A stretch of 7,584 nt of DNA from Promethearchaeota archaeon (GTDB taxonomy: Archaea > Asgardarchaeota > Lokiarchaeia > Sigynarchaeales > SOKP01). Made by a program: the position numbers and the translations under genes. The stretch lies in NCBI GenBank assembly GCA_004524515.1, contig SDNV01000128.1:1-7584 (forward strand), written 5' to 3'. Shown here piece by piece: positions 6,433 through 7,584 of this stretch (its first letter is position 1; each line of letters begins with the position of its first letter). Below the pieces are notes generated by a model. It was not told where the DNA came from and searched no databases. It was given only the letters and a program-made list of their open reading frames with translations.

Positions 6433-6495
6433 TTCATTCTAATTTCATACTAGTAATATTTAATTTTGTAACAGAATATTAGGATTACTTTCTAC

Positions 6496-6509
6496 AAAAA
6501 GTTATAAAG
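6496..6509 (+). promoter_or_regulatory. BRE/TATA-like promoter of the right-edge gene
   Basis: AAAAAG followed by TTATAAAG lies about 48-60 nt before the ATG at 6557. Initiation about 25 nt downstream would give a leader of roughly 25 nt containing the ribosome site at 6542. It fits the archaeal pattern, though such AT-rich strings are frequent here. Confidence 0.4.
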
Positions 6510-6541
6510 AAATTCAATTATTACTTATTAAAAGCCTATAA

Positions 6542-6548
6542 GAGTGAT
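6542..6548 (+). promoter_or_regulatory. Shine-Dalgarno site of the right-edge gene
   Basis: GAGTGAT, whose GTGAT matches the archaeal 16S 3'-end complement, ends 8 nt before the ATG at 6557. It supports that start over any later Met. Confidence 0.6.
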
Positions 6549-6556
6549 AATTAATA

Positions 6557-7584
6557 ATGGTGGATGTTCGTGGTTCTTTGCGTGTAGCATTTTCAACAAT
6601 TTTCGCTCCTCATGAAAATTTTGAACCAAAAGATTTAAAAATCGATGCTAGGATGTTTCCTGGTTTTCAAGAAGAGAAAATGATTGATCTAAGTAAAGTA
6701 AACGAGAACTCCGATAGAAGAGTGGTAAAAGCAGTTAAAAAGCTTAAATCTAAAATCGGCGATAAACGCTTAAAGCTTGCCGAAAGAGAAGGGCCTTTTA
6801 AAATATTTTTAGTTAAAAAAGGGTTATCGAAAAGAAATGTAAAAGAATTAGTCGCAAAGACGCAAATTGATAATTTAGGTCTAATTTTAGAAATTATTGA
6901 AACAGATCCTAAAGCTCTCGCACTAAAGATTGAATTTAAAAACCAAGATGAATTGTTAGAATGTTTGAAAATGGCGAGAAATTCTCTTGATACCTTAAAA
7001 AATACAATTAAGGATCCACAAAGTGTTGTTAAAACCGCAATTCTAATGTGTTTCGAATTATTTCAAGTTTCTAAAGAAAATGTTAAAATTTACTCAAGAG
7101 AAGATGGAGAACTTTTATATATTGATGATTTAAGGGAATTTAGCATTTCCTTTAAGCCTAATAATGAAATTGAAGAAATGGGATATCTAGACTTCGTTGA
7201 ATCCGAAAAAAAATATGGATTTGAGATAGATTGGGTAATTTATAATGTCGATAACACTAGATGGATTAATATATTACAAAGAGTAGCGGTAATTGCCACA
7301 ACTACTATAATGCAATATTTAGTGCCTCGTGTCAGTGCAACCGTAGGGAGTCTTATTAAAAATGCTATAAAACATAAAACTGACGAATTATTAGTTGCAG
7401 GGTGTAATATGGATATAAGATTAATATTCCATGAACTTTTAAGAGCAAATTTAGCGATAGAATATATAAAGTTTCAGAGATTTGAAGCAAATATATGGAG
7501 CGAAGAAGAAAAAAAAACTCTTTTAAAAGAATATGGAAATAAGGTGATGAAATCACCCGAGATTGTTGAGCGTGGAACAGATAT
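6557..7584 (+). CDS. Unrecognised protein, C-terminus cut by window edge
   Basis: An uninterrupted reading frame of 342 codons from ATG 6557 to the window edge, with no stop codon reached. In DNA this AT-rich such an open frame is not expected by chance, and it has a ribosome site and a TATA-like box in the right places. I do not recognise the family. Visible features: a short N-terminal part (1-50); a strongly basic, probably helical stretch at about 54-77 (RRVVKAVKKLKSKIGDKRLK); a charged alpha/beta-looking region at about 80-230; one mildly hydrophobic segment at about 239-267 (with VAVIATTTIMQYLVP), too polar to call a membrane helix with confidence; and a helical, Lys/Glu-rich end at about 280-335. 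There is no signal peptide, no Cys/His metal cluster and no nucleotide-binding motif; the only cysteines are C136, C165 and C283. It is probably cytosolic. Neighbouring guaB ends 215 bp upstream and gives no functional hint. Confidence 0.85.
   Translation, partial: MVDVRGSLRVAFSTIFAPHENFEPKDLKIDARMFPGFQEEKMIDLSKVNENSDRRVVKAVKKLKSKIGDKRLKLAEREGPFKIFLVKKGLSKRNVKELVAKTQIDNLGLILEIIETDPKALALKIEFKNQDELLECLKMARNSLDTLKNTIKDPQSVVKTAILMCFELFQVSKENVKIYSREDGELLYIDDLREFSISFKPNNEIEEMGYLDFVESEKKYGFEIDWVIYNVDNTRWINILQRVAVIATTTIMQYLVPRVSATVGSLIKNAIKHKTDELLVAGCNMDIRLIFHELLRANLAIEYIKFQRFEANIWSEEEKKTLLKEYGNKVMKSPEIVERGTD

Noticed and set aside
7365..7556. 63-codon minus-strand open frame
   Set aside because: It is antisense to the long right-edge gene; its Leu/Ile/Tyr-rich translation is what an AT-rich antisense shadow looks like.
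1..7584. CRISPR array, insertion sequence, tRNA or rRNA gene
   Set aside because: No regularly spaced direct repeats, transposase motifs, terminal inverted repeats, cloverleaf or rRNA-like stretch was found on reading both strands.

Overview
The window looks like a piece of an AT-rich archaeal chromosome, most likely from an Asgard archaeon (Lokiarchaeia or a relative). The archaeal signs are Shine-Dalgarno cores of the form GGTGAT or GTGAT ahead of three genes, BRE/TATA-like boxes instead of bacterial -35/-10 boxes, two TTG starts, and a divergent isoprenyl diphosphate synthase. The Asgard suggestion rests mainly on a complete Ras/Rab-type small GTPase with a switch II of the form DFGGQERF, a protein class abundant in Asgard genomes and scarce in other archaea. 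Placement below that level cannot be made from this sequence.

Layout: (1) 1-398, minus, a YfcE/MJ0936-type metallophosphoesterase cut by the left edge. (2) 607-1686, plus, a trans-isoprenyl diphosphate synthase family protein with both DDxxD motifs but several other active-site motifs missing. (3) 1723-2316, minus, a small GTPase convergent with gene 2, 36 bp apart. (4) 2512-3423, plus, a radical SAM protein with a Cx4Cx2C cluster motif, starting at TTG just downstream of a good BRE/TATA. (5) 3497-4660, plus, a saccharopine dehydrogenase / lysine 6-dehydrogenase family oxidoreductase followed by a stem-loop plus T-run. (6) 4875-6341, plus, an IMP dehydrogenase (guaB) with a CBS pair. (7) 6557 to the right edge, plus, an unrecognised protein of at least 342 residues that runs off the window.

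The genes appear to be mostly independent transcription units: the orientation changes, gaps of about 200 bp carry TATA-like elements, and nothing overlaps. Only genes 4 and 5 are close (73 bp), and a TATA-like element lies in that gap too. The functions (phosphoesterase, isoprenoid, GTPase, radical SAM, amino-acid oxidoreductase, purine synthesis) do not form an evident pathway. I see no CRISPR array, insertion sequence, tRNA, rRNA or defence cassette. No gap exceeds 300 bp.

The most unusual points are the eroded active site of the prenyl synthase homologue, the NKxD-to-SKSD change and absent lipidation motif in the GTPase, the eukaryote-like catalytic loop in the IMP dehydrogenase, the unrecognised right-edge protein, a roughly 62-nt potential hairpin after guaB, and a 19-20 bp motif shared by two intergenic regions. 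I do not see a clear new multi-gene system.
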